A DNA stretch of 64,000 nt, from the NCBI GenBank assembly GCA_035633115.1, contig DASQFN010000058.1:62001-126000 (forward strand), read 5' to 3'. The translations under genes and the position numbers were made by a program. Below the pieces are notes generated by a model. That model was not told the DNA's origin. It saw only the letters and a program-made list of their open reading frames with translations, and searched no databases. Below are positions 1 through 8,006 of the stretch, one piece after another. Positions within the stretch are counted from its first letter, which is position 1, and every line of letters begins with the position of its first letter. This DNA comes from Gemmatimonadaceae bacterium (lineage in GTDB: Bacteria > Gemmatimonadota > Gemmatimonadetes > Gemmatimonadales > Gemmatimonadaceae).

Positions 1-1074
1 GCCCTCGTTCCCGGAACCAGCTACGATCTCTCTCCCGCCGCAACGACTTTCGCGCAGCCAGTGACGCTCACGCTGCGCTACGACGCTTCCGCGCTCGGTA
101 ACGAGATTCGTCCAGCCAGCATTCGTCTTTTCTCACTCGTGGGCGACGGATGGCAGCCCGTCACCGGCAGCGCTCTCGATGCGAACACGCGAACCGTGTC
201 CGCCCCCATCACGCGTCTCGGATCATATGCGATCGTAGGAGACCTTGCGGTTGCGAGCATTGTGGTGACTCCCGGAAGCGGCTCGCTTTATTCGGGGCGC
301 TCTCTCATGCTGACGGCAACAGCGAGAGATGCACCGGGAAACGCTTTGCCCGGCCGGCAGGTTTCATGGTCATCGAGCAATACGGGAATAGCCTCGGTCT
401 CCGACGCGGGCCTCGTTTCGGCCATCTCCTTCGGGTCTGCGACCATCACGGCGACATCGGAGGGAAAGAGCTCCACCGCCACGGTCAGCGTTCTGCACGA
501 TCCCATCATTTTCGTGCACGGCTTCCAGTCGTCCGGCGCGATCTGGGGAACAATGATCGGCTGGTTCGTGAGCGACGGCTGGCCCATGTCGCAGATGTAC
601 GCCGTGAGCTACGACACCAACCAGTCGAACGCGACGATTGCCGGCGAGCTCAGGACTGCGGTCGAGAACGTGCTCGGCTCCACTGGCGCTGCACGAGTCG
701 ACATCGTAACGCACTCGATGGGCGGATTGTCGTCGCGCTACCTGTTGAAAAACCTCGGCGGTGATGTGAGGACGGACGCGTGGGTGTCCCTGGCCGGGCC
801 TAATCACGGCACCACGGCCGCGAATCTGTGCGGAACCGTTTCATGTGTCGAAATGCGGCCGGGGTCGACATTCCTCGTGGAGCTCAATGCGGGTGACGAG
901 ACGCCGGGGCCGCCGCGCTACGCCACCTGGTGGTCAGCGTGTGATCAGGTCACGACCCCGCAGCAGAGCGTCGTTCTCGCCGGTGCGACGAACACGCAGA
1001 CATCCTGTCTCCAGCACAGCCAGCTTTACGTAGATGCGACTGTGTATCAGCAGGTACGAGACTGGATCAAATGA
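1..1074 (+). CDS. secreted Ig-like domain / lipase-type alpha/beta hydrolase (5' end outside window)
   Basis: The reading frame is open from base 1, so the N-terminus lies upstream of the window. The first part reads like a beta-rich surface domain, followed by a bacterial Ig-like (Big_2-type) segment with 'VSWSSSNTGIASVS', then an alpha/beta hydrolase. The hydrolase shows 'IIFVHGF' near the oxyanion strand and the nucleophile elbow THSMGG. The C-terminal part shares 'WVSLAGPNHGT', 'LNAGDETPG' and 'YATWWSACD' with the minus-strand lipase at 17870-18580, so the two are paralogues. It is probably an extracellular or surface triacylglycerol lipase/esterase; the substrate is unknown. No partner gene is visible downstream. 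Confidence 0.85.
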   Translation, partial: ALVPGTSYDLSPAATTFAQPVTLTLRYDASALGNEIRPASIRLFSLVGDGWQPVTGSALDANTRTVSAPITRLGSYAIVGDLAVASIVVTPGSGSLYSGRSLMLTATARDAPGNALPGRQVSWSSSNTGIASVSDAGLVSAISFGSATITATSEGKSSTATVSVLHDPIIFVHGFQSSGAIWGTMIGWFVSDGWPMSQMYAVSYDTNQSNATIAGELRTAVENVLGSTGAARVDIVTHSMGGLSSRYLLKNLGGDVRTDAWVSLAGPNHGTTAANLCGTVSCVEMRPGSTFLVELNAGDETPGPPRYATWWSACDQVTTPQQSVVLAGATNTQTSCLQHSQLYVDATVYQQVRDWIK

Positions 1075-1188
1075 TTGGAGTCCGGTTATCGCTTGCCCGT
1101 TCAGGAACACGCCCGTGGGCATCTAGCGGAACACAGGCCCGAACGCTAAGGTGAAACCAGACGAACAATCCGCGACGGAGTCTTTGCA

Positions 1189-2229
1189 ATGCGCTATTTC
1201 ATCCTCGTTCTCCCCGCCCTCGCACTCGCAGATTACGGCCGGCCTGCGGATGCTTCCGCGCGCGTCCCGGCACCTCGGCAGCAGGGCCAGGCGGCGACAG
1301 CTCAGTCACCAGTGGCAATCACGGAATGGACGGTTCCGTGGGAAAAGACCCGCCCACGTGATCCATATGTAGACGGTCAGGGCCGTGTCTGGTTCGTCGG
1401 TCAAGCGGGGAACTACGTCGCCAGGCTTGACCCCGTTTCAGGAGCGTTCAAGCGTTTCGAGATTGAAGACGGAACGCATCCTCACAATCTCATTGTCGAT
1501 GCCGCGGGAAATGTCTGGTACGCGGGAAACCGCAACGGCAGGATTGGCAGGATCGATGGGAAGACGGAGAAGCTCACGACATTCATGATGCCGGACGCGG
1601 CGGTCAATGATCCCCACACGCTGGTGTTCGATCGAGCGGGCGACATCTGGTTCACGGCACAGGGCGCGAACTACGTCGGTCATCTGGCGACGAAAACAGG
1701 AAAGGTCCGATTGGCCAAGGTTCCGACTGAGAAGGCCAGACCGTATGGAATAGTTGTCGACGCGAAGAACCGGACGTGGTTCATCGAGTTCGGAACGAAC
1801 AAGCTGGCGACGATCGATCCGGCGACGATGGCAATTACGGAGTACGCGCTGCCGAGCGACAAGACGCGTGCGCGACGCCTGGTCACGACCTCGGACGGAA
1901 TGGTTTGGTACGGCGATTACGCCCGCGGCATGCTCGGTCGTTTTAATCCGCAGACGCGCGAGACGCAGGAGTGGCCGATGCCCGCGGGAGGGACATCTCT
2001 GCCGTACGCGATGGCGGTGGACGATCGTGAGCGGATCTGGCTGGTCGAGACCGGCGTGCAGCCGAATCGCGTTGTGGGATTCGATCCGAAATCCGGAACG
2101 TGGATCTCTGTGACGCCGATTGCCCAGAGCGGGGGAGGTACTGTGCGACACATGGTCTACCACAAACCCACGCGGACACTCTGGTTCGGCACTGACAAGA
2201 ATACGATCGCGCGGGTGAAGGTTCCCTAG
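1189..2229 (+). CDS. virginiamycin B lyase (Vgb)-like beta-propeller protein, probably exported
   Basis: 346 residues with repeated blades of the type 'G.VWYAG....IGRID', 'GDIWFTAQGANYVGHL' and 'RIWLVETG', typical of the streptogramin-lyase/SMP-30-like six- or seven-bladed propeller family. The N-terminus has a short hydrophobic stretch (residues 3-14) consistent with export, then a low-complexity linker. ACGGAG lies 8 nt before the ATG. True Vgb linearises streptogramin B, but many environmental homologues lack proven activity. The late E and HMVYH residues might match the catalytic Glu/His pair, but I cannot align them securely. It stands alone and is best called Vgb-like. Confidence 0.8.
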   Translation: MRYFILVLPALALADYGRPADASARVPAPRQQGQAATAQSPVAITEWTVPWEKTRPRDPYVDGQGRVWFVGQAGNYVARLDPVSGAFKRFEIEDGTHPHNLIVDAAGNVWYAGNRNGRIGRIDGKTEKLTTFMMPDAAVNDPHTLVFDRAGDIWFTAQGANYVGHLATKTGKVRLAKVPTEKARPYGIVVDAKNRTWFIEFGTNKLATIDPATMAITEYALPSDKTRARRLVTTSDGMVWYGDYARGMLGRFNPQTRETQEWPMPAGGTSLPYAMAVDDRERIWLVETGVQPNRVVGFDPKSGTWISVTPIAQSGGGTVRHMVYHKPTRTLWFGTDKNTIARVKVP

Positions 2230-2386
2230 CGGACGTTTTGAGGCGGCGTCGAGTCCCCTCACCAGCGGTCGCTCTCGATGAGCACGCGCGCGAACATCAC
2301 CTTCACTCCTACGCTCACACTGACGCGCAGCTGTAAAGGGGAGACGCGCTAGCCATGTAGCACCACCCGTGTGTAAAATGGCCGGG

Positions 2387-4543
2387 ATGTCAGACGCGCA
2401 CGCGTTTCTTCAGAACCTTGCGCTCGTGCTGTGCACGGCCGCGGTAACGACAGTCGTCTTTCAACGGCTGAGGCAGCCGGTTGTGTTCGGCTACCTGCTG
2501 GCGGGTATGATCGTTGGCCCGCATACGCCCATTCCGCTCAACGCCGACGAGGCGATGGTGCGGACCCTCTCCGAGCTAGGCGTGATCCTGCTGATGTTCT
2601 CGCTCGGCCTCGAGTTCCGCCTGAAGCGTGTCGTCCAGGTCGCCGCAACTTCGGGAGTCGCCGCGCTGTTCGAGACCAGCATGATGCTGGGGCTCGGATT
2701 CCTGGTCGGGCGGGCCCTCGGGTGGACGACAATCGAAAGCATCTTCGCCGGGGCGATGGTCGCGATCTCCAGCACGACGATTGTCGCGCGTGCGCTCGCC
2801 GAACAGGATGTACGCGGCAGGCTGACGGAGATCGTGTTCGGAATCCTCATCGTCGAGGACCTCATTGCGATCTTCCTCGTGGCGGTTCTTACGGCAATTG
2901 CCGTCGGCGGCGGGATATCGCCCGAAAGCCTCGGCCTGACGGCGATCAGACTGCTCGCGTTCCTCGTCGGGCTGATTGGTTTCGGCTTGCTCATCGTTCC
3001 ACGCCTGATCAGAACCGTCATCAAGCTGGACAAGAGCGAAACCACGCTCGTTGCGACCATCGGGATCTGCTTTGCTGCGGCTCTCCTCGCTCTCGGGTTC
3101 GGATATTCTGTCGCTCTCGGTGCCTTCATCGCCGGCTCTCTCGTGGCGGAGTCGGGCGAGAGTGTGCGGATCGAGCAGTACGTACATCCCGTGCGTGACA
3201 TGTTCGTCGCAATCTTCTTCGTATCGGTCGGAATGCTGATCGAGCCGAGAGTCATCGTGGAGCATGCCGGAGCGATCACGGCGTTAGTCGTGCTCGTGAT
3301 CGTCGGAAAAGTCGTGTCCGTCACGGTGGGCTCGTTTCTCACCGGGAACGGCCTGCGTTCGTCGATGCAGGCGGGAATGAGCCTGGCGCAAATCGGTGAG
3401 TTCTCTTTCATCATCGCCGCCGTCGGACTTGCCGCGGGCGTAACGCGTGACTTTCTCTACCCGGTAGCGGTGACCGTGTCAGCGATCACCACCCTTACGA
3501 CGCCGTGGCTCATCCGGAGCGCCGGTCCGGCTGCGATGTGGGTGGATCGGAAGCTCCCGCGGCCATTGCAGACAACGGCGGCTTTGTACGGTTCGTGGAT
3601 CGAGCGAATGCAGAGCGCACCGCCTCAGGCCGGGCGTTCGCGTGTGCGCGGGCTGGTGAGGGTGCTGGTTATCGACGCCGTGCTGCTGGCGGTGGTGATC
3701 GTAGCCGCCGCCGTCGAAACGGATCGGATCAATGCACTCCTCAGGACCTACTTCGGCGTCTCCGAAACCGTCGGTCTCATTATCGTTACTGCCGGTGCGC
3801 TGATAATTGCGACGCCGCTGGTGGTGGGAATCTTCCGCAGCGCGCGGCGCCTCGGATTCATCCTTGCCGTGCGCGCGCTGCCGAGTGCGGGAAGGCGTGC
3901 AGTGGATTTCGCCGGGGCACCGCGCCGCGCACTGGTGGCGATTCTACAGCTCGCGATGCTGATGCTCGTGGCCGTGCCCCTGCTCGCGGTGACGCAGCCT
4001 TTTCTTCCGCTATATCCCGGCATCGCGTTGATCCTCGTGGTGATACTCCTCCTGGGCATCGGACTCTGGCGCAGCGCGCTCAACCTTCAGGGGCACGCCC
4101 AGGCAGGCGCGCAAATGATCGTCTCCGCGCTCGCACCACAGGTGCTGGAGGATGAGAGTGATCTGATGATGAAGACCATGGAGCACGTCGCGTTGATGCT
4201 ACCCGGACTCGGCGACCCGGAAGCGGTGCGAATAGCAGTGAACAGCCCGGCGGTGGAGCGGACTCTCGCCGAGCTCAACATCCGTGGACTTACCGGAGCG
4301 ACGGTGCTCGCAATCACCAGGCTCGACTCGCGAATTCCGGGCGAGCCGATGAAGCTGGTTCAGGTCCCGTCCGGCTCCGAGCGATTGCACGTTGGTGACA
4401 TTCTCGCGCTCGCCGGCTCACACGAGGCGATTCGCGCCGCGCGGTCGCTTCTCGTTCCTCCAAATGCGATCTGGGATCGGAGGGGCGGCAAGGGGCCCGC
4501 CCCAACTCCGCCCGCGGCGGGAACAGCCCCGACCACGGTCTGA
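2387..4543 (+). CDS. Kef/CPA2-family cation:proton antiporter with C-terminal TrkA-C domain
   Basis: About 718 residues. The N-terminal ~390 residues form a multi-span Na+/H+ exchanger domain with family stretches 'RQPVVFGYLLAGMIVGP', 'LGVILLMFSLGLEF' and 'AQIGEFSFIIAAVGLAAGV'. A second hydrophobic block (about 425-570) follows, then a soluble C-terminal segment resembling TrkA-C (residues ~615-690, ending 'LHVGDILALAGSHEAIRAA'). No NAD-binding TrkA-N Rossmann domain is evident, so it resembles YbaL/KefB only in part. It probably exchanges K+ or Na+ for H+ at the inner membrane. ATG 2387, preceded by GCCGGG, fits the family N-terminus better than in-frame starts at 2369 (GTG) and 2378 (ATG). 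Confidence 0.9.
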   Translation: MSDAHAFLQNLALVLCTAAVTTVVFQRLRQPVVFGYLLAGMIVGPHTPIPLNADEAMVRTLSELGVILLMFSLGLEFRLKRVVQVAATSGVAALFETSMMLGLGFLVGRALGWTTIESIFAGAMVAISSTTIVARALAEQDVRGRLTEIVFGILIVEDLIAIFLVAVLTAIAVGGGISPESLGLTAIRLLAFLVGLIGFGLLIVPRLIRTVIKLDKSETTLVATIGICFAAALLALGFGYSVALGAFIAGSLVAESGESVRIEQYVHPVRDMFVAIFFVSVGMLIEPRVIVEHAGAITALVVLVIVGKVVSVTVGSFLTGNGLRSSMQAGMSLAQIGEFSFIIAAVGLAAGVTRDFLYPVAVTVSAITTLTTPWLIRSAGPAAMWVDRKLPRPLQTTAALYGSWIERMQSAPPQAGRSRVRGLVRVLVIDAVLLAVVIVAAAVETDRINALLRTYFGVSETVGLIIVTAGALIIATPLVVGIFRSARRLGFILAVRALPSAGRRAVDFAGAPRRALVAILQLAMLMLVAVPLLAVTQPFLPLYPGIALILVVILLLGIGLWRSALNLQGHAQAGAQMIVSALAPQVLEDESDLMMKTMEHVALMLPGLGDPEAVRIAVNSPAVERTLAELNIRGLTGATVLAITRLDSRIPGEPMKLVQVPSGSERLHVGDILALAGSHEAIRAARSLLVPPNAIWDRRGGKGPAPTPPAAGTAPTTV

Positions 4544-4586
4544 CTCAGCATCCAGTCAACGCGCCCCGGGGCTGCTGCGAGTCACA

Positions 4587-4805
4587 CTACTTCCAGCAGC
4601 CGAGCTCCCGGAACTGAGCAAACGACTGCTTCGGGACATCCACCGGCTCGTTGCACACTGTGCAAACGCTGACGAGAACGTTCGGGAATGTCACACTCGA
4701 GCGCTTGAGGCGGATGCTTCGCGTCTCGAAACGGGTAGTAACCGGCTTCCGGCAGTTGTGGCACGTACCGGATGAGATGTCGCCTACGTGAATTAGAGTT
4801 CGCAT
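4587..4805 (-). CDS. small YgiT/MqsA-type zinc-ribbon protein
   Basis: 72 residues with CHNC near residue 15 and CTVC near residue 48, separated by a basic stretch and followed by 'EPVDVP'. This spacing matches the N-terminal zinc-binding half of MqsA/YgiT antitoxins and related stand-alone zinc ribbons. GAGGAAACA lies directly before the ATG, a strong ribosome-binding site. No helix-turn-helix half and no MqsR-like toxin gene are adjacent, so an antitoxin role is not supported. It is probably a small regulatory or structural zinc protein. Confidence 0.6.
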   Translation of the reverse strand: MRTLIHVGDISSGTCHNCRKPVTTRFETRSIRLKRSSVTFPNVLVSVCTVCNEPVDVPKQSFAQFRELGCWK

Positions 4806-4943
4806 TGTTTCCTCACTGTTGAACGAGCGTTGTTCCTATGCTCGTATGACATTACGGAATGGCAAAGCGTTTGTTGCATTTCGCGCAAACGGAGTGTTCT
4901 TACGAAACCCGAACACCCACGAGACGGATGTTCCTCGTCAGCG

Positions 4944-5339
4944 TCAGGTCGACGCGGAGACTTCGCTCATCAGGCCCACGACGTTGCCCTCGGAATCACG
5001 AACGAATGACATCCAGAGATCGTGGTCGGGCATTTTCGCGATGATCGTTGGCTCGTGCTCCAGCGGCACACCTGCAGCCACGAGCGCGCGAGACGCGTCT
5101 TGTATGTCACTGACCTTGTAATAAATGATCGAAGCCGGATGATCGAACTCGGCTTTTTCCGCGCGCGACATCATCAGGCGAACGCCGCCGCAATCGAAGA
5201 ACGCCAGACCCGGAAACTCGTAAAGCAGCTTCAAACCCAGCTTGTCGCGATAAAAGCCGACGGCCCGCTGAAGATCCTGCACGTTGATCGCGATCTGTCC
5301 GATGCTCGTGATGCCGGGAGCCTGCGCAGCTGTGGTCAT
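4944..5339 (-). CDS. VOC (glyoxalase/bleomycin resistance/dioxygenase) family protein
   Basis: 131 residues with one pair of beta-alpha-beta-beta-beta modules: 'IGQIAINVQDLQRAVGFYRD' opens the first and 'VSDIQDASRALVAAGVPLE' the second, ending 'DSEGNVVGLMSE'. Candidate metal positions are few, so the reaction cannot be assigned; lyase, isomerase and antibiotic-binding members look alike. It is divergent from the MarR gene on the other strand, with a palindromic operator between them, so MarR probably represses it. GAGGATAA precedes the ATG. Confidence 0.85.
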   Translation of the reverse strand: MTTAAQAPGITSIGQIAINVQDLQRAVGFYRDKLGLKLLYEFPGLAFFDCGGVRLMMSRAEKAEFDHPASIIYYKVSDIQDASRALVAAGVPLEHEPTIIAKMPDHDLWMSFVRDSEGNVVGLMSEVSAST

Positions 5340-5407
5340 GGCTTTTTATCCTCAATTTGGTCGATCTCGCGGACACGGAACGCAATCACTTCCGTCGTGC
5401 CGTCGAA

Positions 5408-5428
5408 TTAGTTAGCTTTGCTAACTAA
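5408..5428. promoter_or_regulatory. candidate MarR operator (perfect 9-bp inverted repeat)
   Basis: Arms TTAGTTAGC and GCTAACTAA are exact reverse complements separated by TTT. It lies in the divergent VOC/marR interval and ends one base before the first ATG of the MarR gene. AT-rich palindromes with TTAG half-sites are typical of MarR-family regulators (established for the family). It would allow joint control of both genes and autorepression. Confidence 0.75.
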
Positions 5429-5429
5429 T

Positions 5430-5888
5430 ATGACCAGACACACCGAGGCACGCAAGGGCGCGACTCCGTCGGCAGGCGAAGTGGCCGACCGAATTCACTC
5501 CGCCGCCATTCGGCTGCTGCGCGGCTTGAGACGCCAGGACGACAAATGGGGCCTGAGCGCGCCGCGGCTGTCTGCGCTGTCGGTGGTGGTCTTCGGAGGT
5601 CCGGTCACGCTCGGCGATCTTGCTCGCGCCGAGCAGGTGCGTCCGCCGACGATGACGAGACTCGTTCAGGCGCTCGAGGCCGAGCGGTTGGTGAGGCGCA
5701 CGCCAGATGCGGACGACAAGCGCGTGGTCTGGATCGAGGCGACTGCGCGCGGACGGCGGCTGCTGTTGCGTGGCAGAAAGGCGCGCGTCAGCGCGCTTGC
5801 CGCGAGGCTCGAGTCGCTCGATGCCGCCAGCGTCGACACACTGGACAGGGCTTCGGCTCTGCTGGATATGGTGGCTAGGCGACTCTAG
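5430..5888 (+). CDS. MarR-family winged-helix transcriptional regulator
   Basis: 152 residues from ATG 5430. The winged-helix core runs from 'SALSVVVFGGPVTLGDLARAE' through the recognition helix 'RPPTMTRLVQALEAERLV' to the wing 'RRTPDADDKRVVWIEAT', flanked by dimerisation helices. The ATG directly abuts the operator, leaving no room for a ribosome-binding site, so translation may be leaderless or begin at GTG 5481 ('VADRIHSAAIRLL'), which also fits the family N-terminus. It probably represses the divergent VOC gene and itself; the ligand is unknown, perhaps a phenolic or oxidised compound. Confidence 0.88.
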   Translation: MTRHTEARKGATPSAGEVADRIHSAAIRLLRGLRRQDDKWGLSAPRLSALSVVVFGGPVTLGDLARAEQVRPPTMTRLVQALEAERLVRRTPDADDKRVVWIEATARGRRLLLRGRKARVSALAARLESLDAASVDTLDRASALLDMVARRL

Positions 5889-6042
5889 CCGGCCGGCGTG
5901 GAGCGGAGGGTGCCGTGCAACGCGGCTCTCGAAGATGAATCACGCGGAGTCGCGGCCTCTCGAGTAACGGCGATCCGGGATCGTCACGCCGGAGTGCAAA
6001 GGCCGGATACTGCGAGGGCGGTTCTGTGAATGGAAGGGTTGA

Positions 6043-6327
6043 AAGCAAGGGTGGAGGGCAGTCGAGGAAGCCGAAGGAAAGGCATCCGGAATCATGCGCG
6101 ATGGATCGGTGCTCCGGAAAGTCGTCTCGGAACGGCACGGCGCCCAGCGAAAGCGTGTCGGATGGACCGAAGACGATCTTCGGCGCGAATTCGAGATCAT
6201 CCGTGCCACTGTTTTCGCGGCACAACGGCTTCTTGCGAAGCTTCTCGACGGGGCAGAGCAGGCGAGCCTCTGCGGTTACAGGCTGGCGGCGCTCGAGCAG
6301 TCGCGGAAAGTCGCGGGCACCAGTTAG
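6043..6327 (+). pseudogene. fragment resembling an RsbRD-N / kinase-associated helical domain
   Basis: The frame is open from the stop at 6040-6042 to 6327. The translated part 'ERHGAQRKRVGWTEDDLRRE', continuing 'FEIIRATVFAAQRLL', resembles the pattern HG.QR...G.....L.REY.ILR found in RsbRD N-terminal-type helical domains before sensor kinases. There is no N-terminal part and no following catalytic domain. It is either a remnant of a signalling gene or a short stand-alone protein starting at ATG 6094 (77 residues). The domain match is from memory and moderate. Confidence 0.35.
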
Positions 6328-6340
6328 AATGCTTGATCAA

Positions 6341-6438
6341 TGCGGATTGCCGCATTACACTGCGGACTGCGGTACTACTCTGCGGCCTGCGGTACTACAC
6401 TGCGGACTGCGGACAAAACTTCGGACTGCGGACGGCAG
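6341..6438 (+). repeat. degenerate 20-bp tandem repeat, about 4.9 copies
   Basis: Units begin at 6341, 6361, 6381 and 6401 with a final partial unit from 6421; the clearest is TGCGGACTGCGGTACTACTC. Each unit contains the sub-repeat TGCGG[AC]. It sits just upstream of the transglycosylase start (6481), so it may lie within its leader. No spacers, so it is not a CRISPR. Confidence 0.8.
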
Positions 6439-6480
6439 AAACACAGTCGCTGGCACCCAACGGAGACTTCTGGGTAGTTG

Positions 6481-7221
6481 ATGGAGATGCAGCTCAGATC
6501 GATTGCGATTGCCGGCGCGCTCTGCGCTGTTGCCGGCGGAATGCTCGTTGGACATGCCGGCCACGCGGCCCCGCCTGTGAAGTCGGCGCGGCCATTCCCC
6601 GCGGCGGAAATGCGGGTCTCTCCCGTCGTGGTCGTCGCCAAACGACCCACTGTCAACGAGATCCTGGACCTGATTCTTGGTGACCGTGGCGACAGTCGCA
6701 CAGTCGCGGTGAATGCCGCATCCGGCACAGCTCTCCCTGCAGGCAGCGAAGAGGCACGCATCGCGGCGTTGCTGCGCAAGCGCACCCCTGATGCTGACCG
6801 CGCAAACCGCGTGGCCGCAGCACTCGTTCGGGAAGCGAGGCGCGCGAACATCGGCGCGACTCTCCTCATTGGAGTCCTGCTTACCGAGAATCCGGATCTG
6901 GAGCCGAGGGCGACCAGCAGCGTGGGTGCGAGGGGGCTCATGCAGGTGATGCCCTTTCACGCGGGGAAATGGGGCTGCTCCTCGAGCGACCTTTTTGACA
7001 TCGACGCCAACATCTGTCACGGGGTTCAGATTCTCGCGGACAATCTGAAGCGATCGCGCAACCTGCCGACGGCGCTCCAGCGCTACAACGGGTGCGTTCG
7101 GGGCACGAACACTCCTGACTGCCATCGCTACGCAGGCAAGGTCTACCGGTCCGCGCGACGGACTGCCGTTGGCCTGGATGGGAAAGTCACAGCACTAACT
7201 CCATTCTCGTCGCTGAACTAG
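6481..7221 (+). CDS. secreted lytic transglycosylase (SLT domain)
   Basis: 246 residues. An N-terminal hydrophobic segment (residues 5-28) is probably a signal peptide. The SLT fold occupies the C-terminal half: 'LLTENPDLEPRA' holds the likely catalytic Glu, 'GARGLMQVMP' is the classic SLT motif II, 'ANICHGVQIL' motif III and 'ALQRYNG' motif IV. Four Cys in the catalytic domain suggest disulfides. It cleaves peptidoglycan glycan strands with formation of 1,6-anhydroMurNAc (family knowledge). ATG 6481 is preferred over TTG 6478. Confidence 0.88.
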   Translation: MEMQLRSIAIAGALCAVAGGMLVGHAGHAAPPVKSARPFPAAEMRVSPVVVVAKRPTVNEILDLILGDRGDSRTVAVNAASGTALPAGSEEARIAALLRKRTPDADRANRVAAALVREARRANIGATLLIGVLLTENPDLEPRATSSVGARGLMQVMPFHAGKWGCSSSDLFDIDANICHGVQILADNLKRSRNLPTALQRYNGCVRGTNTPDCHRYAGKVYRSARRTAVGLDGKVTALTPFSSLN

Positions 7222-7239
7222 CCACAGAGTCAGCGAAGG

Positions 7240-7509
7240 TTATCTCCCCTCGACGTCCCGCTCGCCCATTACCTGGCGGGTAGCGCGCCCCTCTTTGGGG
7301 TGACTCGTGGCTTCGTAAAAGCGCTGGCCCTTCAGGCGGAGCTCGTTGATCAGCTTCTCGAACTCCTCCAGCCTCATCTCGCTGGCGATACCCGGAATGA
7401 GGCCCTTGATCAGTGTCAGCCGTTCCGCGAGCGACATCGAGTTTGCGTCATTGACGAGCTCGCGGATGGCCGGATGGTCAAGGGATTCGGTCTCGCGGCT
7501 TGTTGTCAT
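7240..7509 (-). CDS. small hypothetical protein
   Basis: 89 residues, charged and mostly helical, with no recognisable domain. The segment 'SMSLAERLTLIKGLIPGIAS' followed by 'EFEKLINELRLKGQRFYEA' reads as two amphipathic helices. I chose ATG 7509 over the in-frame TTG at 7515. It is divergent from the copper operon, but the 180-bp gap contains copper-regulator-like sites only near the other gene. Function unknown. Confidence 0.5.
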   Translation of the reverse strand: MTTSRETESLDHPAIRELVNDANSMSLAERLTLIKGLIPGIASEMRLEEFEKLINELRLKGQRFYEATSHPKEGRATRQVMGERDVEGR

Positions 7510-7665
7510 TCGCAAATCTCCATGTGCTTGATGCAGGGTTCACCTCAATGGGTAGTGCTGCACCCCCTCACCTGTCAACTAAACAAGCGGGCTACCCGAT
7601 ACCCCGTCAGCCATTGCCCCTACCCGTACCCGTTGGCTGTTGCCCGCTGTTGCAGCTGCCTCTTG

Positions 7666-7687
7666 ATATAGGGGGAGGGGGTATATA
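7666..7687. promoter_or_regulatory. candidate CsoR copper operator upstream of csoR
   Basis: The sequence TATAGGGGGAGGGGGTATA ends about 12 nt before the csoR ATG. CsoR/RcnR-family repressors bind G-tracts flanked by AT-rich ends (family knowledge), and this site has two G5 tracts between TATA ends. Further C-rich half-sites (ATACCCC, TACCCG repeated) lie at about 7590-7640. Autoregulation of the csoR-copA operon is expected. Confidence 0.65.
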
Positions 7688-7697
7688 GCATTCAATT

Positions 7698-8006
7698 ATG
7701 CCCCGGAACAACGACAAACGCTCGGCCGTCGGTGTCGACGCCGACATCAAGGACAGGAATCTCAAGCGCCTCCGGCGCATCGAAGGCCAGGTGCGCGGCC
7801 TCCAGAAAATGGTCGAGAGCGACCGCTACTGCGCGGACATCATGATGCAGATCTCGTCCGTCCAGGAAGCGCTGCGCGGCGTCGGCCGCGAGCTCATGCG
7901 GAATCATCTCAAGCACTGCGCTTCCACTGCAATCCGCTCTAGCGACGACGAAGCGACAGTCATGTACGACGAGCTCATCGACCTGATGTACAAGAACACG
8001 CGATGA
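7698..8006 (+). CDS. csoR: CsoR-family copper-sensing transcriptional repressor
   Basis: 102 residues, all-helical DUF156 fold. The copper ligands C45, H70 and C74 have spacings of 25 and 4, as in Mycobacterium tuberculosis CsoR (C36, H61, C65), which supports Cu(I) rather than nickel or formaldehyde sensing. Core text '[19 protein letters not shown]' is typical. It overlaps copA by the ATGA arrangement and is the first gene of the operon. It should release the G-rich operator upstream of its own ATG when Cu(I) binds. Confidence 0.93.
   Translation: MPRNNDKRSAVGVDADIKDRNLKRLRRIEGQVRGLQKMVESDRYCADIMMQISSVQEALRGVGRELMRNHLKHCASTAIRSSDDEATVMYDELIDLMYKNTR

Larger units (their letters stand above)
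5889..6480. other. 592-bp region without an intact gene
   Basis: Between marR and the lytic transglycosylase I see no complete gene. It holds a coding fragment at 6043-6327 and a degenerate 20-bp tandem repeat at 6341-6438 (both listed separately). Open frames on the minus strand here have compositions unlike the neighbouring proteins. The region looks like a site of gene decay. Confidence 0.5.

Noticed and set aside
4587-4805. MqsA antitoxin of a toxin-antitoxin pair
   Set aside because: Only the zinc-ribbon half is present and no MqsR-like toxin is adjacent.
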